Positions 21,772 through 29,101 of a DNA stretch of 64,000 nt are shown piece after piece. A program made the position numbers and the translations under genes. Source of the stretch: a virus; IMG/VR virus record IMGVR_UViG_3300025012_000046, positions 1 to 64,000 of that record. One strand, given 5' to 3'. Position 1 is the stretch's first letter. Each line of letters opens with the position of its first letter. The notes beneath the pieces were generated by a model. It did not search any database and was not told the origin of the DNA. It worked only from the letters and a program-made list of their open reading frames with translations.

Positions 21772-22453
21772 AGAGCCTACGCGTGAGTACAAAACAGTTA
21801 CCGGGAGTAGCGGGTACACTGAAAGTCATCCTGCTTACGGTCTTGTTGGGTTGTGTCGTACCACTTGTAGTCCAGGGATGAACCTTTTTGGTTCGTCGGT
21901 AAAGCATGGCAACTACATATCTCTGACGATAAAGAGGGCGAAAAAAGAACATAGCCTTTCAAGGGATTGGTACTTTGGCGGGGATGAACTTATAAAAATT
22001 AGTATCTCAGGTGTTCAGCTTGGGGAACTTCTTACATCTATGAATGTTGGTGACGGAGTACCTTGTACCATAGAGCGATTTAACGGGGAAGGAGTGCCTG
22101 ATATTCCAGCTGGAACTACTGTTACGGAAGAGTATCACGAAGAGTTTGTACAACAGGTAAGGGCTACTAATGAACGAAGCAAAAAGCTCATAGCAAAGGC
22201 TGAAGAGATACTTAAGACTGGCGGAACTATCAAGAAGGATGAAAGATCACAGTTGCTTGGGCATCTGCACCACCTTAACATGGAAATTGGGTCTAGCCTT
22301 GAGTTTATGGCAAAGTCTTTTGATGAGAAGATGGAGAAGACTGTAGGACAAGCTAAGGGTGAAGTAGAGGCATTTATAAGTAATAAAATACATAGTGCTG
22401 GGCTTAAGGCTTTGGGCGCTCCTGTGGTGGAGCTTGAGTACAAGGAGGATTAA
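21758..22453 (+). CDS. Conserved phage hypothetical protein, 231 aa
   Basis: GGAGG precedes ATG 21758. N-terminal 110 residues are beta-rich with SHPAYGLVGLCRTTCSPG and later VQLGELLTSMNVGDGVPCTI; residues 125-215 are helical with EKTVGQAKGEVEAFI. This two-part architecture occurs in a family of phage and prophage proteins of unknown function. Confidence 0.65.
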   Translation: MKRTEEPTREYKTVTGSSGYTESHPAYGLVGLCRTTCSPGMNLFGSSVKHGNYISLTIKRAKKEHSLSRDWYFGGDELIKISISGVQLGELLTSMNVGDGVPCTIERFNGEGVPDIPAGTTVTEEYHEEFVQQVRATNERSKKLIAKAEEILKTGGTIKKDERSQLLGHLHHLNMEIGSSLEFMAKSFDEKMEKTVGQAKGEVEAFISNKIHSAGLKALGAPVVELEYKED

Positions 22454-22455
22454 CT

Positions 22456-22644
22456 ATGAGTATCCTTAACGATGGACATTGGGTATTTGAGGAGTATACC
22501 CAAAGAGTCACCACTAAGGAATGGAAACAAATACTACTTAGTGGCGGCGATAAAATAATATTTAGAGGGCATCTTGTACAACTTAAAGGTAAAAATTTGG
22601 GTGCTGGGGTTGTAGAAATCTATAAAGCGGCAGAAAAAGATTGA
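22456..22644 (+). CDS. Hypothetical protein, 62 aa
   Basis: AAGGAGG site. Small beta-rich protein (WKQILLSGGDKIIFRGHLV). Its stop overlaps the -35 box of the next promoter. Confidence 0.5.
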   Translation: MSILNDGHWVFEEYTQRVTTKEWKQILLSGGDKIIFRGHLVQLKGKNLGAGVVEIYKAAEKD

Positions 22645-22669
22645 CAAAAACAAATGGCTGTGGTATAAT
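22641..22669 (+). promoter_or_regulatory. Sigma-70 consensus promoter, GAGGTCT type
   Basis: TTGACA at 22641-22646, 17 bases, TATAAT at 22664-22669, then TCGCCACACTTTAATGAGA and GAGGTCT before ATG 22700. The -35 box lies in the end of the preceding gene. Confidence 0.85.
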
Positions 22670-22699
22670 TCGCCACACTTTAATGAGATGAGGTCTTAG

Positions 22700-22861
22700 A
22701 TGCCAGATATAAGCATGTGCGCCAACGGAGTCAACTGTGAAAGGAAAAGTAAGTGCTACCGCTTCACAGCCTTTCCTTCAGGATTACAGTCTTACGCCAC
22801 GTTTTACGAAGAAGGTAAGTATTGTGAATACTTTATTTTAGATTGGAGCAACCTGCCGTGA
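22700..22861 (+). CDS. Cys-rich hypothetical protein, 53 aa
   Basis: First gene after the promoter. Cysteines at 7, 13, 19 and 42, starting MPDISMCANGVNCERKSKCY; the pattern resembles small metal-binding or disulfide proteins. Function unknown. Confidence 0.55.
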   Translation: MPDISMCANGVNCERKSKCYRFTAFPSGLQSYATFYEEGKYCEYFILDWSNLP

Positions 22862-22873
22862 GGACTGGTGTTT

Positions 22874-23047
22874 ATGCCTAGAAATCCGTATAAATCAATA
22901 AGCAAGTGTAAACAAAGGATTAACGCAAGAAAAATAAAAAGAAACCGCCGCGCAGCCAGTAAAAGAAAAGAACCATATATTGTTGAAATTACTATGCAAT
23001 ACTTAAAAGCTAAAGCACTTTTAGAAGATAAAACATGGGAGCCTTAA
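22874..23047 (+). CDS. Basic hypothetical protein, 57 aa
   Basis: No strong Shine-Dalgarno sequence, but close spacing and direct abutment to the next ATG. Very basic centre (KIKRNRRAASKRKEP) suggests nucleic-acid binding. Confidence 0.45.
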   Translation: MPRNPYKSISKCKQRINARKIKRNRRAASKRKEPYIVEITMQYLKAKALLEDKTWEP

Positions 23048-23380
23048 ATGATAAGAAAATTTAAAGTAGCAACAACAATCACAACTGAGCATGAAATAGA
23101 AATAGATACAGATAAATTTGATGGTGAATTTATGGCTGATTATGAGAGGTATATTCATAAAGTTTATCAACACGACGATGATCTAATTAAAGGTCATGTG
23201 TTAAATATTGCTGAGTACATGGCTCACAATCCTTACGATAGTTTTATAGAAGGTTACGGTCATATTAGACTAAATGGGTACGCAAATAGTAGTGTTGATG
23301 AGAATGAAATAATGATTTCTGTTAGAGAGACTGACGTATACGTTGATGACCAAGAATTAGATGAGGTAACAGCGATATGA
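23048..23380 (+). CDS. Hypothetical acidic protein, 110 aa
   Basis: Alpha/beta with an acidic C-terminus. The N-terminal strands (FKVATTITTEHEIEID) resemble small phage proteins. Stop overlaps the next start. Confidence 0.5.
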   Translation: MIRKFKVATTITTEHEIEIDTDKFDGEFMADYERYIHKVYQHDDDLIKGHVLNIAEYMAHNPYDSFIEGYGHIRLNGYANSSVDENEIMISVRETDVYVDDQELDEVTAI

Positions 23381-23697
23381 TTTTTATAGAAGCTGTTTGT
23401 GATAGTTGTGGGGAAGAGCTTGAGATAACAAATAGAAGTGACTGTTTCGGTATTAAATTTGGTGTTATGCCTTGTTCTAACTGTGTTGATTATGAGTTTG
23501 ATCGCGGCAGGGAAAGCGCGAATGAAGAGGCGTATAACGACGGGTATAACCAGGGTATGCACGATAACGAAAACTCTGGGTATGATGATGGTTATGATGG
23601 AGGGTATATGGACGGCAAATACGAAGGATATAACGAAGGCTTTGACGCTGGGTATGAGAAAGCTTGTAGAGAATGCGAAAGGGACAATGATCTATGA
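23377..23697 (+). CDS. Zinc-ribbon protein with Gly-Tyr repeat tail, 106 aa
   Basis: CDSCGE at residue 8 and CSNC near residue 33 form a zinc ribbon. From residue 52 onward there are about eight repeats of the form (G/E)-(Y/F)-x-x-G, such as DGYNQG, DGYDGGYMDG and EGYNEGFDAG. Similar Y-x-x-G-Y arrays occur in phage proteins with a predicted helical or glycine-zipper stacking. Role unknown. Confidence 0.6.
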   Translation: MIFIEAVCDSCGEELEITNRSDCFGIKFGVMPCSNCVDYEFDRGRESANEEAYNDGYNQGMHDNENSGYDDGYDGGYMDGKYEGYNEGFDAGYEKACRECERDNDL

Positions 23698-23831
23698 CAA
23701 TTGTTAAGTGTTCACTAATAGAGTGCAGCAATAATGATTGTGGTGTCTGCACTAGGCATATAATTGAATTGTATGAGCAGTTAAATTATAACGAAGAAAC
23801 TGAGTTTATATGTTATCATTACAAAAGATAG
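23694..23831 (+). CDS. DUF1540-like Cys-rich protein, 45 aa
   Basis: The N-terminus VKCSLIECSNNDCGVCTRHI matches the DUF1540 pattern (V-x-C-x-x-x-x-C-x-x-N-x-x-x-x-C-x-x-x-x-I), a small cysteine-rich putative metal-binding domain. Its ATG overlaps the upstream stop. It is the last gene before the tRNA-like RNA. Confidence 0.5.
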   Translation: MTIVKCSLIECSNNDCGVCTRHIIELYEQLNYNEETEFICYHYKR

Positions 23832-23841
23832 TTTAACATCT

Positions 23842-23936
23842 GGCGGTGTGGCCGGATAATCGGCGCTCTACCGTAATACATATCGGTGTACAGATTAGGG
23901 AGGACAATGTAGGTGAAAGCCCTGCCGCCGCCACCA
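23842..23936 (+). ncRNA. tRNA-like RNA with encoded CCA, 95 nt
   Basis: A 7-bp acceptor stem pairs 23842-23848 (GGCGGTG) with CGCCGCC, followed by A and CCA. A 5-bp T arm (GTAGG/CCTGC, loop TGAAAGC) and a 4-bp D stem (GCCG/CGGC, loop GATAAT) are present at the right places. The D loop lacks the GG and the T loop lacks TTC, so the normal elbow contacts are missing. Instead of a standard anticodon arm there is a long imperfect arm with ACCG/CGGT. It is either a decayed tRNA (a GTA triplet is visible near 23873) or a tRNA mimic. Confidence 0.55.
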
Positions 23937-23955
23937 AAAATTTTCAGGAGTCGCT

Positions 23956-25311
23956 TTGAATAATCCGCAATGTGAGATGAACATACTGGCCAAGCTTGTG
24001 TCTGATAAAGACGCTGAAGCTTTGTCCAATATTGACCCAATTAAATTTGGTAATGGTGATCTGCAAAAGCTATTCATCATAGTAAGAAACCACTACATAG
24101 ACAAAGATCAATGGATAGGTTTTGACTACCTTAAACAAGTGGTAGTTTCTCTCTGTAAGACCGCAGATAAAGCTGAGTTTATGTCTGGGATGATAGACCA
24201 ACTTAAGACAAGGGATATTGGTGAGGTAAGCTTTAGTGATCTTTTGACTGAGCTTGATAATTTCTATAAGTTCAGGCTGATAACTAGTAAGGCAGATAAG
24301 CTTATCAGCGCTGTGCAGAGCAAAGATATTAATGGCGCTTTGGGTGAAGTTAGGGGGATGTATGAGGATGTTTTTGTAAACACTACACATAAACTTGAGG
24401 ATAGCGATTCAGTTAACCTCATGGGGCAAAAGGTTAAATACGTATTTAGAAAAGTAGGTATCCCAGAGCTTGACGAAAGAGGGCCACTTATCGAAGGTGG
24501 TTTGACAATTTTGGGGGCCGGAAGTGGTAAGGGAAAGAGCAATCTTGCCTTACAATTTGATATTTACCACTATTTAAACTACGAAGGGTCTGTGGCGTAT
24601 TTCTCTTTTGAGTTGAGTAGAGAAGAAATTTATGCGCGAATAATTTCTAACTTAGCAGAAATAGACGTTGGCAATATAATCTCAGATGCACTTAAACCTG
24701 AAGAAGTGCTTAGGAAACGTGAAGCTGAGCTGTACTTTCATTATGATATTACTAGGGAAGAGGCTAATAAATTTACGCTAGCCTCACACTTAGAATCTGA
24801 TGAAAGTTTTAACGAAATAGCTACTAACACGTATACCAGAAGGAAAAATACTTTTTATATTTTTGATGAGAGTTGCAACTTTGATGAGTTAATGATAAAG
24901 ATGCGGCTTTTGCGAGATACTAAAAATGTTAGAAAGTTTACAGTGGATTATCTCACGCTAATCCCTAGAGGTTTTGTTGATAAAAATACTCCAGACTGGA
25001 AAGTGCCAATTTTGTACAGTGAACGTCTAAAACTGTTTGCTAAGGAACAAGGAAAGAAGTGTTATGTAGTGACCCCAGTACAATTTAATGATAAAAACGA
25101 AGAGCTTAAGTTCTCGAAATCATTAGAAAATGCGGTGGATTTGTATATGAATTTCAAACAAGACGAAGACGATAAAACATTAGGTACAGTTACAGTTAAT
25201 TTCGGTAAGTTCAGAACGTACCTAACTGTACCAAATAAACCACTTAAATCTTTTAAATTGTTGACTGAATTTCAGTATAGCAGGTTTAAAAGCTTTAGTT
25301 TTGGGAGTTAA
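23956..25311 (+). CDS. DnaB-family replicative helicase, 451 aa
   Basis: TTG 23956 with CAGGAG upstream. An N-terminal helical domain of about 150 residues precedes a RecA/DnaB core: Walker A GAGSGKGKS at about residues 187-195, then AYFSFELSREEIYARI, the typical DnaB post-Walker helix that begins with an E-x-S. A DYLTLIPRG Walker B region lies near residue 335. The protein would unwind the fork 5' to 3' with the primase encoded at 29628. It is distant from bacterial DnaB and shorter in the C-terminal part. It lies directly after the tRNA-like RNA. Confidence 0.85.
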   Translation: MNNPQCEMNILAKLVSDKDAEALSNIDPIKFGNGDLQKLFIIVRNHYIDKDQWIGFDYLKQVVVSLCKTADKAEFMSGMIDQLKTRDIGEVSFSDLLTELDNFYKFRLITSKADKLISAVQSKDINGALGEVRGMYEDVFVNTTHKLEDSDSVNLMGQKVKYVFRKVGIPELDERGPLIEGGLTILGAGSGKGKSNLALQFDIYHYLNYEGSVAYFSFELSREEIYARIISNLAEIDVGNIISDALKPEEVLRKREAELYFHYDITREEANKFTLASHLESDESFNEIATNTYTRRKNTFYIFDESCNFDELMIKMRLLRDTKNVRKFTVDYLTLIPRGFVDKNTPDWKVPILYSERLKLFAKEQGKKCYVVTPVQFNDKNEELKFSKSLENAVDLYMNFKQDEDDKTLGTVTVNFGKFRTYLTVPNKPLKSFKLLTEFQYSRFKSFSFGS

Positions 25312-25312
25312 C

Positions 25313-25600
25313 ATGAGCCTAGCCATGTTCTGTCCAAAGAAACTCGCTCAGCGCAGCTTTTTGGTATGCCTTTATCTTTGCCCAAAAAATACCAAGAAGA
25401 ACTGTATTGAGTACAAGAAGCATTTCAACGCAATACGCGCTGAAAAGGTAGAGCCTTTATATGTAGAGAAATACGGAGCGCCGGAATACATTGAACCCTT
25501 AGTACCTAAAAAAAGGGAGGTTAGAGATGTACAAAAGTCCCCCAAAAGTGGGAACAAAAAAGTACAAAGAAATACTGGAAAGAGGCTGCGGCGGATATAG
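25313..25600 (+). CDS. Basic Cys-containing hypothetical protein, 95 aa
   Basis: ATG 25313 directly follows the helicase stop with GGGAG. Three cysteines in the N-terminal third and a very basic tail (KSGNKKVQRNTGKRLRRI). Possibly nucleic-acid binding. It overlaps the next gene by 74 bases, which is unusual; one of the two may be shorter than annotated. Confidence 0.5.
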   Translation: MSLAMFCPKKLAQRSFLVCLYLCPKNTKKNCIEYKKHFNAIRAEKVEPLYVEKYGAPEYIEPLVPKKREVRDVQKSPKSGNKKVQRNTGKRLRRI

Positions 25601-25727
25601 AGATTACTGGGGAGAGTTTGACTGTGATCACCCATACGAATGGGCTTGTGATGATTGTCCAATTGTCAACGAGAAATATTTAAGGGAGGAAGAACAATGC
25701 GAGGTTCTTTCGTTGGACCTACCGTAA
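25527..25727 (+). CDS. Cys-rich hypothetical protein, 66 aa
   Basis: GGGAGG precedes ATG 25527. Cysteines at about 21, 33, 41 and 44 (with CDDCP) and His allow a zinc site. Its centre is rich in Tyr, Trp and Asp. Real start and the long overlap with the upstream gene are supported by the ribosome binding site. Confidence 0.5.
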   Translation: MYKSPPKVGTKKYKEILERGCGGYRDYWGEFDCDHPYEWACDDCPIVNEKYLREEEQCEVLSLDLP

Positions 25728-25873
25728 ACGATTTATACGCACTGTTAGGTACGCTGCGTGAACATGGGCTTGGTGATAACGTAGTGTTAATATTTGAACC
25801 TGCAGTAGATAACTGGGTTGAAGTTGGTTATGTGATTTACGGAGCAGGGGAGGTGAAACTCTACAATGAGTAA
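25697..25873 (+). CDS. Hypothetical protein, 58 aa
   Basis: ATG 25697 after GGGAGGAAG. Resembles small phage proteins that begin with TVNDLYALLGTLREHG and end with a beta strand describing a value-holding domain; function unknown. Overlaps both neighbours. Confidence 0.5.
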   Translation: MRGSFVGPTVNDLYALLGTLREHGLGDNVVLIFEPAVDNWVEVGYVIYGAGEVKLYNE

Positions 25874-26390
25874 CATTTTATTCACAGCAGACGAGCACTA
25901 CTTTCACGGTCACGTTATTAGATACAATGACCGCCCGTTCTTTTCCCCGGAAGACATGACTGAAACGCTGATAGCTAACCACAACAATGAAGTAAAGTGT
26001 GGCGATAAAGTCTACCACATTGGAGACTTTGCCTGGAAACACCCTGAGCTAGTATTGCCAAGGCTGAACGGGCAGCACTATCTTATCAAAGGAAACCACG
26101 ACCAGTCTAAATGGGTAGAGAAGGCTGGGTTTATTTGGGTCAAAGATGTTTTCGGCCTTAAAGTAAATGACCTGTACTTCTGGCTTAGTCATTTTGCACA
26201 CAGGTATTGGAACAAAAGTCACTACGGTTCATACCACCTCTACGGGCATTCCCACGGCGCTGCGCCTGATTGGGGAAGGTCAACTGACGTTGGTGTAGAT
26301 GCGTGGAACTATCGGCCAGTTCATATTGATGAGATTTTGGAGAAACTTAAGGATCGGGAATGGAAGGATCATCATGACGTACACCATTAA
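25866..26390 (+). CDS. Calcineurin-like metallophosphoesterase, 174 aa
   Basis: AGGGGAGG upstream. The family motifs are in order: TADEHYFH (D-x-H), IGDF, GNHD and GHSHG, which bind two metal ions. Length (about 170 residues) matches the phage phosphoesterase family found in many myo- and siphoviruses. The substrate is unknown; phosphodiester or nucleotide hydrolysis is likely. The first motif reads DEH where DxH is usual, still compatible. Confidence 0.85.
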   Translation: MSNILFTADEHYFHGHVIRYNDRPFFSPEDMTETLIANHNNEVKCGDKVYHIGDFAWKHPELVLPRLNGQHYLIKGNHDQSKWVEKAGFIWVKDVFGLKVNDLYFWLSHFAHRYWNKSHYGSYHLYGHSHGAAPDWGRSTDVGVDAWNYRPVHIDEILEKLKDREWKDHHDVHH

Positions 26391-26538
26391 ATTAGCAACT
26401 ATAGTAAAGTATATCGGTTATCTTGTCTTAGGGGTTTTACTTGCTAACACAGGCGTAATTTGGAACAATCCTAACTGGTGGTCAATATTAGTAATTGTGC
26501 TGGTTATAGATACTGCTTCTCATTATGAGACAGCTTAA
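26374..26538 (+). CDS. Two-span membrane protein, 54 aa
   Basis: ATG 26374 lies inside the phosphoesterase end with AAGGATC upstream. Hydrophobic segments at about residues 9-25 and 34-46 flank WNNPNWWS. Similar W-rich two-span proteins are at 42977 and 43178. Confidence 0.55.
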   Translation: MTYTIKLATIVKYIGYLVLGVLLANTGVIWNNPNWWSILVIVLVIDTASHYETA

Positions 26539-26562
26539 AATTACAGCCAAATGAAATTTTGC

Positions 26563-26591
26563 TTGACATTTTATAATCTACGTGGTATAAT
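26563..26591 (+). promoter_or_regulatory. Sigma-70 consensus promoter, GAGGTCT type
   Basis: TTGACA at 26563-26568, 17 bases, TATAAT at 26586-26591, then GCGCCATCTTTTAA and GAGGTCT immediately before ATG 26622. Confidence 0.85.
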
Positions 26592-26621
26592 GCGCCATCT
26601 TTTAAATGTTATTGAGGTCTT

Positions 26622-26933
26622 ATGAAAACACATGTTACGTTGCTGAAAGAAGTAGAGGAAAATTGGCCGTTACGTAAAGGTAAAAATGAACTACTAGACT
26701 TTCTAAAAGGCAAAGAGATAACCAGAGCAGAAGCAATGCTGGCCATGTGCTATCAATGCTGCGGTGGTTACGAGGGTAGTGAGGGTGGATACGATTGTCA
26801 AGGAAAATATTGCCCCCTTTACCTATATATGCCCTTTAAGAAAACCAAGAAAGCTAAGACGAGGGTCATGTCAGAGGAACACAAGGCTAAGCTTATGGCC
26901 GGGAAGAAAGCTAAGGCAAAGGATAAGAAATGA
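26622..26933 (+). CDS. Cys-rich zinc-binding-type protein, 103 aa
   Basis: First gene of a promoter unit. Residues 45-68 hold CYQCCGG ... CQGKYCPL, followed by YMPF and a long Lys-rich tail. This C-x2-CC ... C-x4-C-P-L-Y pattern with a basic tail is seen in a family of phage and integrative-element proteins of unknown function. Confidence 0.6.
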   Translation: MKTHVTLLKEVEENWPLRKGKNELLDFLKGKEITRAEAMLAMCYQCCGGYEGSEGGYDCQGKYCPLYLYMPFKKTKKAKTRVMSEEHKAKLMAGKKAKAKDKK

Positions 26934-27190
26934 AAAATTGGCTGATGAAAAAGCTGGGCATTAAAATTTGTGAAAGATGTGGGGTAGTTTTTGAACGTAG
27001 ACTGTATTACTGCTTTGAAGACCCTTGGCGCAAAGCTGACTACAAGTATAAAGATTATTGCTTATCTTGTGTCAAGATAAAAGACGCTGAACAAAAAGAG
27101 GAAGACGAACTCATGTTGTTTTATCGACGCAATAAAGACTCAGTTAAAGAAATGATGGAAAATGAGAGTAAATCCGTTAGCGATAGTTGA
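26930..27190 (+). CDS. Zinc-finger hypothetical protein, 86 aa
   Basis: Overlaps the previous stop. CERCGVVFERR near residue 12 and CLSC near residue 42 form a Cys4 finger, followed by an acidic helix. It overlaps the next gene by 29 bases. Confidence 0.55.
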   Translation: MKNWLMKKLGIKICERCGVVFERRLYYCFEDPWRKADYKYKDYCLSCVKIKDAEQKEEDELMLFYRRNKDSVKEMMENESKSVSDS

Positions 27191-27938
27191 CCCAAAATAC
27201 ACAATTGAAGATTGGTACAGGTTCAGGTCACACCTGTTGTTGCCGCCGCAGTGGATGCTGATAATACTCAAAAACTTTTCTGATTTTGGACTAGCAACAG
27301 CACAGTTGGCAGAGATTAACAGGCAGTACAATGATCACTTGTGGAATAGGATGAAAATGGATTCAGAGGTTACTTTACTACAGAAGATGTATCGAATAGC
27401 CGGTGTGCCTGTTAAGTATATGTCAGAGAGCATACCTATAGGAAAACTGGAGTCTCAGAAAACTTACAACTATGTTCAACAGAATGTCGAAGGGTTTATA
27501 GGAGGTGGCGATACACTCTATTTCTACTCAGGTATTGAAGAAAATGCTTTGATCGCAGCAACTGAAGTGGTAAAAAAAGCTGTAAGAGAAAACTTTAAAT
27601 GTTATATGCTGGACATGCCAGCATTCATGGAAGAGGTCACAACCTTTGAGCGCAGTGAGAAACTAAATAAATTGGAAACAGTAGACTTAGCCGTACTTTA
27701 CTTTGTAGGAAGTGAATACGCACGTAAGGAGACAGGATTCGTGAGTTCCCACCTAAACGCATTTGTTCAAAAAAGATCGGTGAACGGTAAGAGTACTATC
27801 CTTTCCAGTAGTATGACTCCAGAAAAGTTTAGGAAAAGGTATGACATGCCACTAACGGCAACTGTGTTGGAGTTTATGGACAGCAACATAAGTAAGACTA
27901 TGAAAGAGCTTAGAGATAAACTGGCTAAAGGTAAATAG
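27162..27938 (+). CDS. Degenerate DnaC-like protein, candidate helicase loader, 258 aa
   Basis: The C-terminal 150 residues follow the order of DnaC/DnaI AAA+ loaders: a strand TLYFYSG at the P-loop position, a helix, YMLDMPAFMEEV, the strand VDLAVLYFVGSEYA at the Walker B position, then a helix and STILSSSMTPEKFRKRY at sensor I. The P-loop (GxxGxGKT) and Walker B acids are absent, so ATP binding looks lost. It lies between the helicase and primase genes. Helicase loading without ATPase activity is an inference from context and this hand alignment. Confidence 0.5.
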   Translation: MRVNPLAIVDPKYTIEDWYRFRSHLLLPPQWMLIILKNFSDFGLATAQLAEINRQYNDHLWNRMKMDSEVTLLQKMYRIAGVPVKYMSESIPIGKLESQKTYNYVQQNVEGFIGGGDTLYFYSGIEENALIAATEVVKKAVRENFKCYMLDMPAFMEEVTTFERSEKLNKLETVDLAVLYFVGSEYARKETGFVSSHLNAFVQKRSVNGKSTILSSSMTPEKFRKRYDMPLTATVLEFMDSNISKTMKELRDKLAKGK

Positions 27939-28089
27939 ATGGTAACTATAACTGAGGAGCATGACGTAGGTATGGACGAGGCATGGTGTAAGTGGTTTCG
28001 TTGTCCTGGTTGTGAAGACGAATATATATATAATGCAGCGGTTTAATTACTGTCCTAATTGCGGTGAAGAAATTGATTGGGAGGTTTAA
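27939..28089 (+). pseudogene. Frameshifted zinc-ribbon gene (about 50 codons)
   Basis: The first frame from ATG 27939 ends with RCPGCEDEYIYNAAV at TAA 28044-28046. The +1 frame reads FNYCPNCGEEIDWEV to TAA 28087-28089. The two CxxC knuckles clearly belong to one ribbon. The break lies in or near a TATATATATA run at 28022-28031, so dinucleotide slippage is the likely cause. Confidence 0.65.
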
Positions 28090-28090
28090 A

Positions 28091-28303
28091 ATGTGGCTAG
28101 CAAGAGACGAAGACGGTACGTTGGTGTTGGCTACCGAAAAGCTTATCAAAGCAAAGAACGAATGGGTCTTACCAGAAGAAATGATTTATGACAGCAATAC
28201 TGATTATTTTATAGAGCTGCCAACTTATTTCAGAGAATTGTTCCCAGAAATCAAATGGGAAAATGAAGAAGCAACACCAGTTAAGATTGTTTTGGAGCTT
28301 TAA
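28091..28303 (+). CDS. MWLARD-family hypothetical protein, 70 aa
   Basis: ATG 28091 after GGGAGG is chosen over an upstream TTG. Starts MWLARDEDGTLVLATEKL and ends with FPEIKWENEEATPVKIVL; a paralogue of the gene at 17710, 10.4 kb away. The two share roughly a third of residues. Confidence 0.7.
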   Translation: MWLARDEDGTLVLATEKLIKAKNEWVLPEEMIYDSNTDYFIELPTYFRELFPEIKWENEEATPVKIVLEL

Positions 28304-28596
28304 TGACTGAAAGAGATATTGCACTGCAACTTGCCATGCGACAGCTTGGTTTCCTTAACTACGGCGAATACTATAACATCCTAGCTAAGTGCTCAGACAC
28401 TACTAAAAAGAGCGCTGAGTTTAAAGAGTGGGAATGTTTCGACGGAACTAGAAATTCGTTGGTAGATTTGCTTGAAGAGAAACAAAACATAAGAATATGC
28501 AGCAGCTACTGCTGTGATTTTAACAACAACATGAGCTGTACTAACCCGACATTTAATACAGAGCACAATATACCATGTTTTTCTGACATTAATTAG
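28303..28596 (+). CDS. Hypothetical protein with Cys-rich C-terminus, 97 aa
   Basis: Starts on the upstream stop. Helical N-terminal part, then six cysteines in the last 30 residues (CSSYCCDF, CTNPTFNTEHNIPC), likely metal or disulfide linked. Not recognised. Confidence 0.5.
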   Translation: MTERDIALQLAMRQLGFLNYGEYYNILAKCSDTTKKSAEFKEWECFDGTRNSLVDLLEEKQNIRICSSYCCDFNNNMSCTNPTFNTEHNIPCFSDIN

Positions 28597-28609
28597 GAGG
28601 TTTTACCAG

Positions 28610-28765
28610 ATGATCTGCCCCTTGTGCCAAACAGAAATGTGCTACACTGAGCGTGATGTGTTTTTTGTTGATACTGAGATGGGAGAAGAAATAGAACTGT
28701 TGGTGAAGGCGTCGTGGTGTACTGGGTGTGGTGAGGTATCTTGGGTGAAAAGGGTTGGTGACTGA
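28610..28765 (+). CDS. YgiT/MqsA-type zinc-finger protein, 51 aa
   Basis: AGGAGG upstream. CPLCQTEM at residues 3-10 and CTGCGEV near residue 38 with a beta hairpin between match the YgiT-type zinc finger found at the N-terminus of MqsA antitoxins. No helix-turn-helix follows, so this is the finger alone. Confidence 0.6.
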   Translation: MICPLCQTEMCYTERDVFFVDTEMGEEIELLVKASWCTGCGEVSWVKRVGD

Positions 28766-28926
28766 TGAATATACGCGAAGAAGCTATAAAAAGAGCCATA
28801 CGGTATGGGTATATAGACGACGGTGACATTTTAGAGTTTACCTGCGATACATGTTTTGATATGCCCACATGTATATGTGCTTACGATCTTTATAATACAC
28901 ATGGCGATTGCCTGATGGAGAAATAG
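28765..28926 (+). CDS. Cys-rich hypothetical protein, 53 aa
   Basis: The ATG shares a base with the previous TGA. Cysteines at 27, 30, 36, 38 and 49 follow an N-terminal helix. Probably metal-binding; function unknown. Confidence 0.5.
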   Translation: MNIREEAIKRAIRYGYIDDGDILEFTCDTCFDMPTCICAYDLYNTHGDCLMEK

Positions 28927-29085
28927 ATGACGACTAGAATAAATGTGATGCACGATGACTCAAATGATAAAGACATTGAGATACTGACGTACAACAGCGA
29001 CGTGTTAGTTAGTACTGACGTGCTGGTTTGTGGAGATGACAAAGACTTTTGGCTGCATAGCAACCAATTTATTATGGTAGTTTAG
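28927..29085 (+). CDS. Hypothetical protein, 52 aa
   Basis: Starts directly after the upstream stop with GGAG. Beta-rich small domain (VLVSTDVLVCGDDKDFWLH). Not recognised. Confidence 0.5.
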   Translation: MTTRINVMHDDSNDKDIEILTYNSDVLVSTDVLVCGDDKDFWLHSNQFIMVV

Positions 29086-29101
29086 AAACAAGAAGTATAA
29101 G

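Noticed and set aside
23477-23752. Open frames on both strands across the Gly-Tyr repeat gene
   Set aside because: Created by the low-complexity codons of the real gene; no start signals.
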